Shown piece by piece: positions 18,724 to 27,173 of a stretch of DNA of 64,000 bases (position 1 is the first letter of the stretch; each line of letters starts with the position of its first letter). The stretch is taken from the NCBI GenBank assembly GCA_947504605.1, contig CANNJE010000003.1, forward strand, positions 18,983 to 82,982, written 5' to 3'. The translations under genes and the position numbers were made by a program. The notes under the pieces were generated by a model that saw nothing but the letters and a program-made list of their open reading frames with translations, made no database searches and had not been told where the DNA came from. The DNA comes from Chitinophagaceae bacterium. GTDB lineage: Bacteria; Bacteroidota; Bacteroidia; Chitinophagales; Chitinophagaceae.

Positions 18724-19545
18724 TTGCGTTTTACTATGAATAGAAAAAAAATATTTAATTGGATAAAATATTTTGTACTTGTTTACTGCAGTATTGGTAT
18801 TGCTTTGTATTATCTGCAGGAATATATTTTATTTCATCCGAAGAAATTAGAGCGCAATTATGTTTTTGATTTTAAACAACCTTTCGAAGAACTGAACATT
18901 CCCTTTAATAATACGGATACCCTAAACATGATCAAATTTTTTCCTGCAGATACGGTAAGAAAAGGAGTGGTACTGTATTTTCACGGGAATATGGAAAATG
19001 TAAAACATTATGCTCCATTTGTAACAACATTTACTAAGCATGGTTATGAAGTTTGGATGCCTGATTATCCCGGATTTGGGAAAAGTACAGGAGAAATAAC
19101 AGAAAAAAAATTATATAGTATTGCATTTGAATTGCAAAAAATGGCAAGCCAAAAATATGGCAATGATCGTTTAATTATCTACGGCAAATCACTGGGAACC
19201 GCAATTGCAACATATGCGGCATCCGCCAAAAATTGCGAAATGCTTATTTTAGAAACACCTTATTACAGTATTCCTTCTCTGTTTGGTACGTATGCTTTTA
19301 TGTATCCAGCCTCTGTAATGAGTAATTATAATTTACCAACGTATGAATTTTTACAGGAAGTAAAAGTGCCTGTAACAATTTTTCATGGTACGGGTGATTG
19401 GGTTGTGCCTTATCGTTCGGGAATAAGATTAAAAGCGTGTTTAAAACCTGCTGATGTATTTATAAAAATTCCAGAAGGCTCGCATAATAATCTCAGCGAA
19501 TCTGCTATTTATCAAAAATCGATGGATTCTTTATTGTCGTTCTAG
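18724..19545 (+). CDS. Membrane-anchored alpha/beta hydrolase, paralog of the preceding gene
   Basis: Same architecture: YYLQEYILFHPKKL, YFHGNMENVKHY, PDYPGFGKSTG, YGKSLGTAIATYAAS, FHGTGDWVVP. ATG at 18736 is a likely alternative start. Confidence 0.85.
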   Translation: MRFTMNRKKIFNWIKYFVLVYCSIGIALYYLQEYILFHPKKLERNYVFDFKQPFEELNIPFNNTDTLNMIKFFPADTVRKGVVLYFHGNMENVKHYAPFVTTFTKHGYEVWMPDYPGFGKSTGEITEKKLYSIAFELQKMASQKYGNDRLIIYGKSLGTAIATYAASAKNCEMLILETPYYSIPSLFGTYAFMYPASVMSNYNLPTYEFLQEVKVPVTIFHGTGDWVVPYRSGIRLKACLKPADVFIKIPEGSHNNLSESAIYQKSMDSLLSF

Positions 19546-20454
19546 TTACAATTCTTTGAGGGTCACTTTTTTTGAACCCACAATCAGGTTATAAGTTACA
19601 CCCACTTTTAGGGCAACATTTTCTGTGTCGTGGCTAACGGGAAAATTAAAACAGACAGGAATGTCCAGATCAGCACTTATTTCTTGCAAAATTTCATCCA
19701 TCGTTTTCCCAAAAGGACGTTCGGTATCTTTCATTTCTGTAAAGCCGCCCAAAATTAGTCCGCTGATATCATCCAGCTTTCCACTTCTTTTAAGCTGATG
19801 CAGCATCCGATCTACACTGTATAAATATTCGCCGATATCCTCAATAAAAAGAATATTGTTTTTTGTACTAAAGTCGGAAGGGGTTCCTATTACGTTTGCC
19901 AATAATGCAAGATTGCCTCCTATTATTTTACCGGTAGCAGATCCCTGTTTATTATTTACATGTGGGCTACAAGAATAATTTCCTTTGTTACCTTTTAAAG
20001 CTTTGCGCAGCGATTCTACAAATTCATTTTCGGAACCGCCATCATTAAAAGCGGCGGCCATGGGCGCATGCAGCGAAGCAATTTTATAACGGCTGAATAA
20101 ATGAGTATGCATGACCGTTATATCACTAAAGCCAATCAGCCATTTTGGATGTTTTTTGAATTTTTTAAAGTTCAGTTGATCTATTATACGCCCCATGCCA
20201 TAACCACCCCGGCCAAACAAAATGGCATTGATAGAAGGATCATCCATCATAGCCTGTAATTCATCTGCTCTTTCTTCATCCGTACCACTAAAATAATTTT
20301 CTGAGTCACTACCTAGTGTCTTACCTACCATTACCTCATATCCCCATGACTGCAGGGTTTTTATACAAGTTTGTGCTTTTTCTGCTGCCATGTAACCCGC
20401 AGGGCAGGTAAGGCCAATAGTATCGCCTTTTTTGAGGTAAGAAGGAACAGTCAT
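19546..20454 (-). CDS. LD-carboxypeptidase, peptidase family S66 (no signal peptide visible)
   Basis: GDTIGLTCPAGYM, FGRGGYGMGRIID, IGFSDITVMHTH, FPVSHDTENVALKVG. Confidence 0.92.
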   Translation of the reverse strand: MTVPSYLKKGDTIGLTCPAGYMAAEKAQTCIKTLQSWGYEVMVGKTLGSDSENYFSGTDEERADELQAMMDDPSINAILFGRGGYGMGRIIDQLNFKKFKKHPKWLIGFSDITVMHTHLFSRYKIASLHAPMAAAFNDGGSENEFVESLRKALKGNKGNYSCSPHVNNKQGSATGKIIGGNLALLANVIGTPSDFSTKNNILFIEDIGEYLYSVDRMLHQLKRSGKLDDISGLILGGFTEMKDTERPFGKTMDEILQEISADLDIPVCFNFPVSHDTENVALKVGVTYNLIVGSKKVTLKEL

Positions 20455-20592
20455 AATTTTCTTATATTTACTTTATATCTTGAATAAAGCTATTAAATCT
20501 TCCGCTCGTTTGAGCTTGCCCGATGTTTTATTTTAAAATTAACTGAACAGAGCCCTGGCGTTGTTCAGAAAACCATAATTAACGCCGAACGT

Positions 20593-23500
20593 ATGAGATT
20601 TTTTACATTTTTAGTATTGATTTTATTTTCATTCTTAACAGTAAATGCCCAAGTATGTTCTAATCCGGGTATGACACCGCAAACTGGTATTGCGGTATGT
20701 GGGGTACTCACGTTTCCACAAGCTAATGTCCCTTCCTGTTCGGGACCTGACCTGCCAGTGGGAGCTTGTGGTTCAGATCCTGTAACATCCAGCAATTCTA
20801 TGTGGTATAGGTTTCATTGTTATCAAACGGGCTCATTAGGATTTCTGATTTCTCCGGCATCAGGGTCTGATGATTATGACTGGCAATTGATGGATATTAC
20901 TGGCCATCAGCCCCAGGATGTACTCACAACCAATTTGGGAATATCGTTAAATTTAAGTGGGATTACTGGTGCTACGGGATGTACACCAACTGGGACATTA
21001 GATGTTCATTGCTCCGGGGGAGCTGCTGGTTCTCAGTTTAACCAAATGCCTACTATTGTTGCAGGCAAAGATTATTTATTAATGGTAACGAATTGGTCAA
21101 ATTCAGGATTAGGATATAATCTAATTTTTACAGGCGGAACCGCCATATTAACTAATAACCAGCCTCCGGCCATTACCAATGTTGCAATAGTGGGTTGTAA
21201 TACATCCCTTCTGAAAGTTACTTTTTCGGAAGATGTTTTATGCAGCAGTTTAACTTCAGCAGGCTCCGAATTTACCATAACCAATGGCACACATGTTATC
21301 ACAGGTGTTACTTCTGCATGCACCAATGGTAATAATGCTTTGAACCAATTGACGATTGCGTTACAAAGTCCTATTCCTCCAGGTAATTACCAACTCGTTG
21401 TCAATAATGGTACTGACTTAAATACTTTAATAGATGTATGTCAGGAAGCAATGCCTGCTGCAACATCGTTTCCGTTTACAGTTCCGGCTCTAAACCCATT
21501 GGCTATTAATAGTATTTCTTATTCAGGTTGTACCCCCACTATTTTAAAAGTAGCATTAAGCAATCCAGTCTTATGTAGCACCATTACCGGCACTGGTTCT
21601 GAATTTACTCTTGCCGGCAATATGATAACAAGTGTTATTTCAAACTGCACAACCGGAGCACTATATACGGATACGATTCAAGTGGTTTTACAAAATCCTT
21701 TAACTTTTGGCAATTATCAACTGATTGTTAATAATGGGTCAGATGGAAATACATTCACAGATACATGCGGAGCCTCATTGCTAACAGGATATAATTTCCC
21801 TTTTGTTATTAATCAAACAACTACAGCACCAGCCATTCAGTCTGTTGTTTTTGATGAATGCAAACCCTTTAAAATAGTTCTGAATTTTGATAAGTCAATT
21901 GCTTGTAATTCTTTAACTGCAAATGGATCTGAATTTTCAATAACGCCCGGAATACTTACTGTTACTGGAATTTCGAGTAGCTGTATCAGTAATGGGACTA
22001 CTAGCCAGATTATACTTACTCTTTCGGGAAACTTACCAGCCGGTAATTTTAATTTAAATATTAATAATGGTTCAGATGGTAATACGGTCAGCGATAGTTG
22101 CGCTGTTTTTGTTCCTGTAAACATTATTAAACCTTTTACTACAACTCAGGCGCCGACTCCTGTGTATGATTCTTTACAATACAATAAATGTAGCCCTTCT
22201 GTCATTAAAGTTTTTTATAGCAAACCCATCAATTGTAATAGTGTAAATGCAAATGGTTCTGAATTTTTAATCACAGGTCCCACTGCAGTAACAATTACAG
22301 CTGTTACAACAGATGTGACCTGCAGCAATGGATTTACCAATTGGGTACTGTTACAATTATCGCAGCCCATCAATGTTTTCGGAAATTATATTTTACATAA
22401 TGCAGCAGGAGCAGATGGGGATAGTGTTTCAGATACTTGCTTTGCATCACAAAATACATCAGAGACTATTTCATTTAATGTGTTGGGCAGTCCTTCTGCA
22501 ATATTTACAGATCAGGTAAAATTTGGTTGTGTGAAGGATACAATAGTGGTAACGCATCCAGGGGGAAACGGCATCAATTCATGGATATGGAATTTTAGTG
22601 ATGGTACTTCTGCTACGGGTCAAACTACATCACATACATTTCCTGTATCTACTGTTACAGCCACAATTCAATTGATTGTTTCTAATGGTTTGTGCAGCGA
22701 CACATTGTTAAGGTCATTCACACTGGACAATGCCTTTAATGCTGATTTTACACAGAGCGCTGATACAATCTGCAGGAATACAGCATTGAATTTTACTAAT
22801 AATTCTACTGGAAATAATTTGCAATTTCAGTGGCAGTTTGGAGACAATACGCAGTTTATAGGACAAACAGCTCCTGCACATTCCTACGCAGTGAGTAATT
22901 TATATACAGTTCATTTAATTGCAACCAATAATCATGGCTGTGTGGATACAGCTACAAAACAGGTATTTGTAACTCCTATTCCGGTGATTAGTTTTACCGG
23001 GCTAAATACTAAATATTGTACTGCAGAAACAGTTTTACTTACTGCACAACTTCAGGGTAATATCAGCAACTACACCTGGAATAATGGGAATGCAGTTACA
23101 GCTCAAAATCAGACAAATTTTAGTTTTAGTTATGCCAGTCAGGGCAGTTATAACATAAGCCTTGATGCGATGGATAAATTTTGTGGTACAATAACATCAA
23201 GCGCATCAACACAGGTATACAAAGTGCCTGTATTTAGTCTTGGCGAAGATCAGATATTTTGTCCGGGTATAACAGTTCCGTTAGGAGTACAATCAACAAG
23301 TGGTTATACCTACTTATGGAATACAGGTGCCGCCAGTGCTCAAATTATTTCAGGGCCAACTTCTTATACTTATCAACTTGCTATAAACAATAATGGTTGT
23401 TTGGGGCAGGATGAAGTATTTATAAAAGTGTTGGATAATTGTTTGATTAAAGTACCAGGAGCATTTACACCCAATGGGGATGGTGTAAATGATAAATTAA

Positions 23501-23718
23501 AAGCTATCAATGCTGAACTAGCAACCAATTTTTTATTAAGAGTTTACAATCGTTTTGGGCAATTAATTTTTTCAACCAGTAATCCTGTAATGGGTTGGGA
23601 TGGTACTTTTAAAGGAGTAGATTCTGCCTCTGGTACTTATGTGTGGCAACTCAGCTATGTTCATCCTGTAACTAAACTGCCGGTTTATGAAAAAGGGACA
23701 AGTATTTTAATAAGATAG
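20593..23718 (+). CDS. Large secreted protein: Ig-like tandem repeats, PKD-like domains, T9SS type-B (gliding motility-associated) C-terminal domain
   Basis: Signal peptide MRFFTFLVLILFSFLTVNAQ; four repeats with C..S...GSEF...NNGSDGNT..D.C; PKD-like regions (WNFSDGTSATGQ, WQFGDNTQF); C-terminus PGAFTPNGDGVNDKLKA...YNRFGQLIF...GWDGTFKG...GTYVWQ. Confidence 0.88.
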   Translation: MRFFTFLVLILFSFLTVNAQVCSNPGMTPQTGIAVCGVLTFPQANVPSCSGPDLPVGACGSDPVTSSNSMWYRFHCYQTGSLGFLISPASGSDDYDWQLMDITGHQPQDVLTTNLGISLNLSGITGATGCTPTGTLDVHCSGGAAGSQFNQMPTIVAGKDYLLMVTNWSNSGLGYNLIFTGGTAILTNNQPPAITNVAIVGCNTSLLKVTFSEDVLCSSLTSAGSEFTITNGTHVITGVTSACTNGNNALNQLTIALQSPIPPGNYQLVVNNGTDLNTLIDVCQEAMPAATSFPFTVPALNPLAINSISYSGCTPTILKVALSNPVLCSTITGTGSEFTLAGNMITSVISNCTTGALYTDTIQVVLQNPLTFGNYQLIVNNGSDGNTFTDTCGASLLTGYNFPFVINQTTTAPAIQSVVFDECKPFKIVLNFDKSIACNSLTANGSEFSITPGILTVTGISSSCISNGTTSQIILTLSGNLPAGNFNLNINNGSDGNTVSDSCAVFVPVNIIKPFTTTQAPTPVYDSLQYNKCSPSVIKVFYSKPINCNSVNANGSEFLITGPTAVTITAVTTDVTCSNGFTNWVLLQLSQPINVFGNYILHNAAGADGDSVSDTCFASQNTSETISFNVLGSPSAIFTDQVKFGCVKDTIVVTHPGGNGINSWIWNFSDGTSATGQTTSHTFPVSTVTATIQLIVSNGLCSDTLLRSFTLDNAFNADFTQSADTICRNTALNFTNNSTGNNLQFQWQFGDNTQFIGQTAPAHSYAVSNLYTVHLIATNNHGCVDTATKQVFVTPIPVISFTGLNTKYCTAETVLLTAQLQGNISNYTWNNGNAVTAQNQTNFSFSYASQGSYNISLDAMDKFCGTITSSASTQVYKVPVFSLGEDQIFCPGITVPLGVQSTSGYTYLWNTGAASAQIISGPTSYTYQLAINNNGCLGQDEVFIKVLDNCLIKVPGAFTPNGDGVNDKLKAINAELATNFLLRVYNRFGQLIFSTSNPVMGWDGTFKGVDSASGTYVWQLSYVHPVTKLPVYEKGTSILIR

Positions 23719-23788
23719 AATTTAACAGCATATATTTTAAATGCAGTCAGCCTTGGTTAATTAATTTCCATTAAGCTGACTGCATTTT
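23701..23788. terminator. Candidate bidirectional hairpin between convergent genes, overlapping the S66 gene 3' end
   Basis: AAATGCAGTCAGC ... GCTGACTGCATTT 13-bp arms with a ~23-nt loop; right arm lies inside the minus-strand coding region. Boundaries approximate. Confidence 0.5.
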
Positions 23789-24773
23789 CTGTTATTAGAA
23801 GCTGATGTTTTATACCACATTTAAGTGCATAATTATTTCTTTGGTGGCCTACAGGAAAATCAAAACATACTGGGTAATTAAATTCCTTTACTTTTTCTAA
23901 TACAATTTCTTCCAGCGTTTTTCCATATTCTTCGCCAGCATCATCTTTTTTAATTTTAAATCCTCCAATAATGAGCCCTTTCAATTCAGAAAGTTTGCCA
24001 CTTCTTTTTAAATTCCAAAACATACGATCGATGCTATAAAGGTATTCGCCCGTGTCTTCCACAAAAAGAATTTTGTTTTTTGTATTGATGTCGCTGCAAC
24101 TTCCTGCTAGACTTTCTAGTGTTTTTAAATTTCCTCCAACCAATTCTCCAGTTGTTTTACCTACCCTATTATTGGAATTTGGAATGGTTTGATATTGCAT
24201 TTTTTCTCCAACAAGGCATTGTCGGATACTTTCAATGGTTTCTCTTTGAATGGCTTCTGCAAGATTCCAGTCTGTTGGAAAACTGTTGCACATTTTAGAA
24301 TGAATCGTTGCAACATGGCTATTTCTGTTGATATGGCTATGCAACACCGTTATATCACTAAATCCTATGATCCATTTAGGATGTTTTTTAAAATAGGAGA
24401 AGTCTATTTTGTCTATTATTCTTACAGCGCCATATCCGCCACGAGCACAAAGGATTGCTTTAATATTTTTATCATCCAGCATTTGTTGTAGGTCTGTTAG
24501 CCTTTCTGCATCAGACCCCCCAAAACTAAAATCTCTTTTACCAATGGTATTACCTATAAGTACATTAAAACCCCATTCTTTGAGTTTGATAAGGGCTGGT
24601 TGAATTTCTTCCAGAGTTATGTATCCGGCAGGGCTTGTAATTCCAATGCTGTCGCCTGGTTTGAGGTAAGGTGGGATTCCGGTATTTCTTAATGTTTCCT
24701 CTAAATTAAGCGAAATAGCATTTATAGATACTGCGGCTGGTATGATAGATGATAAGAAATCTTTACGCTTCAT
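23757..24773 (-). CDS. LD-carboxypeptidase, peptidase family S66, with N-terminal export-like extension
   Basis: MKRKDFLSSIIPAAVSINAIS leader, GDSIGITSPAGYI, CARGGYGAVRIID, IGFSDITVLHSH, FPVGHQRNNYALKCG. Confidence 0.9.
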   Translation of the reverse strand: MKRKDFLSSIIPAAVSINAISLNLEETLRNTGIPPYLKPGDSIGITSPAGYITLEEIQPALIKLKEWGFNVLIGNTIGKRDFSFGGSDAERLTDLQQMLDDKNIKAILCARGGYGAVRIIDKIDFSYFKKHPKWIIGFSDITVLHSHINRNSHVATIHSKMCNSFPTDWNLAEAIQRETIESIRQCLVGEKMQYQTIPNSNNRVGKTTGELVGGNLKTLESLAGSCSDINTKNKILFVEDTGEYLYSIDRMFWNLKRSGKLSELKGLIIGGFKIKKDDAGEEYGKTLEEIVLEKVKEFNYPVCFDFPVGHQRNNYALKCGIKHQLLITENAVSLMEIN

Positions 24774-24929
24774 GGTATGAATTTACTCAAATTTCGGTAT
24801 TGACGATTCATTTGATATTTTTGCAGGGTTTCACGCAAAGCAGCAAAGAATTGCAAAACAAGCATTCTATGTAATATATGTATTTACCTTTGCACTTTTA
24901 CATGGAAAATACTTTAGAATGAAATTAAA

Positions 24930-27095
24930 GTGGCAACAAAAATAGACATGACAAACGAACCAAAAAGATACCTTATCACATCGGCCCTGCCTTATGCGAA
25001 TGGGCCTAAACATATCGGACACCTTGCTGGAGCATATCTGCCTGCGGATGTATATGTACGTTACCTGCGTGCACAAAAAAGGGATGTAGTTTATGTGTGT
25101 GGCAGCGATGAACATGGCGCAGCTATTACCATTCAGGCCATGAAAGAAAATACAACTCCCAGGGCTATCGTAGATAAATACCATGCAATGCTGAAAAGCA
25201 ATATGGCCGATCTGGGTATTTCTTTTGATATATACCATCGTACATCTGAGCCAATTCATCATGAAACAGCACAGGAGTTTTTTACTGCACTCAATAATAA
25301 CGGCGATCTGGAACAAAAAGAAACGGAGCAGTATTATGATGAGGAAGCAAAAACATTTCTGGCGGATCGATATATCATTGGTACTTGCCCGGTTTGCAGT
25401 AATGACAGTGCTTACGGCGATCAGTGCGAAAAATGCGGTACATCATTAAGTCCGGAACAACTAATCAATCCAAGAAGTACCTTAAGTGGAAATGCTCCTG
25501 TAAAAAGAGCAACCACTCATTGGTATCTTCCATTAAACAAACATGAGGACTTCTTACGTAAATGGATACTCGAAGATCATAAAGAAGACTGGAAGGCCAA
25601 TGTGGTTGGACAGTGCAAGGGGTGGATTGAAGGAGGTTTACTACCAAGAGCCGTAACAAGAGATTTGGAATGGGGTGTTAAAGTGCCTGCTCCCGGCGGA
25701 GAAGGTAAAGTACTTTATGTATGGTTTGATGCTCCAATAGGGTATATAAGTGCAACGAAACAATGGGCATTGGATAATGACAAAGACTGGAAACCTTATT
25801 GGCAGGATAAAGACACCAAACTCGTTCATTTTATCGGCAAGGATAATATTGTTTTCCATTGTATCATATTTCCGGTAATGCTTAAACTACATGGTAATAT
25901 TTTGCCGGAAAATGTGCCCAGTAATGAGTTTATGAATCTGGAAGGTGACAAGATGAGTACCAGCCGTGGGTGGAGTATTGAAATGGACGACTATATCAAC
26001 GATTTTGTAAAAAAAGAAAATGGTGGCGATCAGATGGTGGATGCACTGCGTTATTACCTCACCAATATTGCCCCAGAAACAAAGGACAGTGAATTTACCT
26101 GGAAGGGTTTTCAGGAAGCTGTGAACAGCGATATTGTAGGCAAGTTTGGCAATTTTGTGAATCGCACATTTGTACTAATGCATAAACTTTGCAATGGTAA
26201 AGTGCCGCCCTTTCATACAGATATCATTGATGATATAGACAGTGAAATGCTGGACGCTATTGTAAAAACAAAACCTGTTGTTGAAAATTTAATTGAGGGC
26301 TACAAATTTAGAGATGCATTATTTGAAGTAATCATGCTCTCAGATGCTGCCAATAAATATATGCAGAAAAAAGAGCCATGGATAGTGGCCAAGCAAGTTG
26401 GTGAAGATGGAAAACCTACTGCTGAAGCACAAAAAATTATTGACAATTGTCTGCATATTTGTTTACAGACAACTGCTAATCTTGCTATTTTAATCAATCC
26501 CTTCCTTCCTTTTGCAGCAAAAAAATTATGCAATTTGATGAAGGTGGTAGATAAAATGCTGGATTGGGAAAATGCAGGGAAAACAAAACTGTTGAGCGTT
26601 GGTTATTCTTTAAGACCACCAGAGTTGTTATTCAGAAAAATTGATGATACCGAAGTAGCCGAGCAGGTAGAAAAATTAAAGATTAAAAGCGAAAGATTAA
26701 AAATGGAAAACAGCAACGCAAAAGAAAATGAAAAGCAGGCCGCAGAAAATGTTGAAATAGCAGTAAAGCCGGAAATCCAATTTGATGATTTTGCAAAAAT
26801 CGATTTAAAAGTAGGCACCATACTCTCTGCCGAAAAAGTAGAAAAGGCAGACAAGTTGTTGAAGTTGGAAATAGATCTTGGTTTTGAAAAAAGGACTATT
26901 GTAAGTGGTATTGCATTGCATTTTGATCCAGTTACGATTATAGGTAAACAGGTAACCGTGGTTACAAACCTTGCTCCAAGAAAAATGAGAGGAATAGAAA
27001 GCAACGGAATGATATTAATGGCTGAAGATGCCAATGGTAAATTAAGATTTGTAAATCCTGATGAAGCCGTTGCAAACGGGAGTGGGGTTAGTTGA
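24930..27095 (+). CDS. metG: Methionyl-tRNA synthetase with C-terminal tRNA-binding (EMAPII/Trbp111-like) domain
   Basis: TSALPYANGPKHIGHLAGAYLPADVYVRY, KMSTSRGWSIE, zinc cysteines CPVCSNDSAYGDQCEKC, C-terminal FDDFAKIDLKVGTILSAEKVEKADKLL. GTG start as in the ORF track; ATG at 24951 possible. Confidence 0.97.
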   Translation: MATKIDMTNEPKRYLITSALPYANGPKHIGHLAGAYLPADVYVRYLRAQKRDVVYVCGSDEHGAAITIQAMKENTTPRAIVDKYHAMLKSNMADLGISFDIYHRTSEPIHHETAQEFFTALNNNGDLEQKETEQYYDEEAKTFLADRYIIGTCPVCSNDSAYGDQCEKCGTSLSPEQLINPRSTLSGNAPVKRATTHWYLPLNKHEDFLRKWILEDHKEDWKANVVGQCKGWIEGGLLPRAVTRDLEWGVKVPAPGGEGKVLYVWFDAPIGYISATKQWALDNDKDWKPYWQDKDTKLVHFIGKDNIVFHCIIFPVMLKLHGNILPENVPSNEFMNLEGDKMSTSRGWSIEMDDYINDFVKKENGGDQMVDALRYYLTNIAPETKDSEFTWKGFQEAVNSDIVGKFGNFVNRTFVLMHKLCNGKVPPFHTDIIDDIDSEMLDAIVKTKPVVENLIEGYKFRDALFEVIMLSDAANKYMQKKEPWIVAKQVGEDGKPTAEAQKIIDNCLHICLQTTANLAILINPFLPFAAKKLCNLMKVVDKMLDWENAGKTKLLSVGYSLRPPELLFRKIDDTEVAEQVEKLKIKSERLKMENSNAKENEKQAAENVEIAVKPEIQFDDFAKIDLKVGTILSAEKVEKADKLLKLEIDLGFEKRTIVSGIALHFDPVTIIGKQVTVVTNLAPRKMRGIESNGMILMAEDANGKLRFVNPDEAVANGSGVS

Positions 27096-27118
27096 GTCAA
27101 TTTCAATTTAAAATAACA

Positions 27119-27167
27119 ATAAACAAAAAAGTCATTTCGAAAATACTGAAATGACTTTTTTGTTTAT
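27119..27167. terminator. Strong bidirectional terminator between convergent metG and the sulfatase gene
   Basis: ~20-bp near-perfect arms ATAAACAAAAAAGTCATTTC-like / GAAATGACTTTTTTGTTTAT-like with a 9-nt loop; A/T tracts suit either direction. Confidence 0.88.
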
Positions 27168-27173
27168 AAAATA

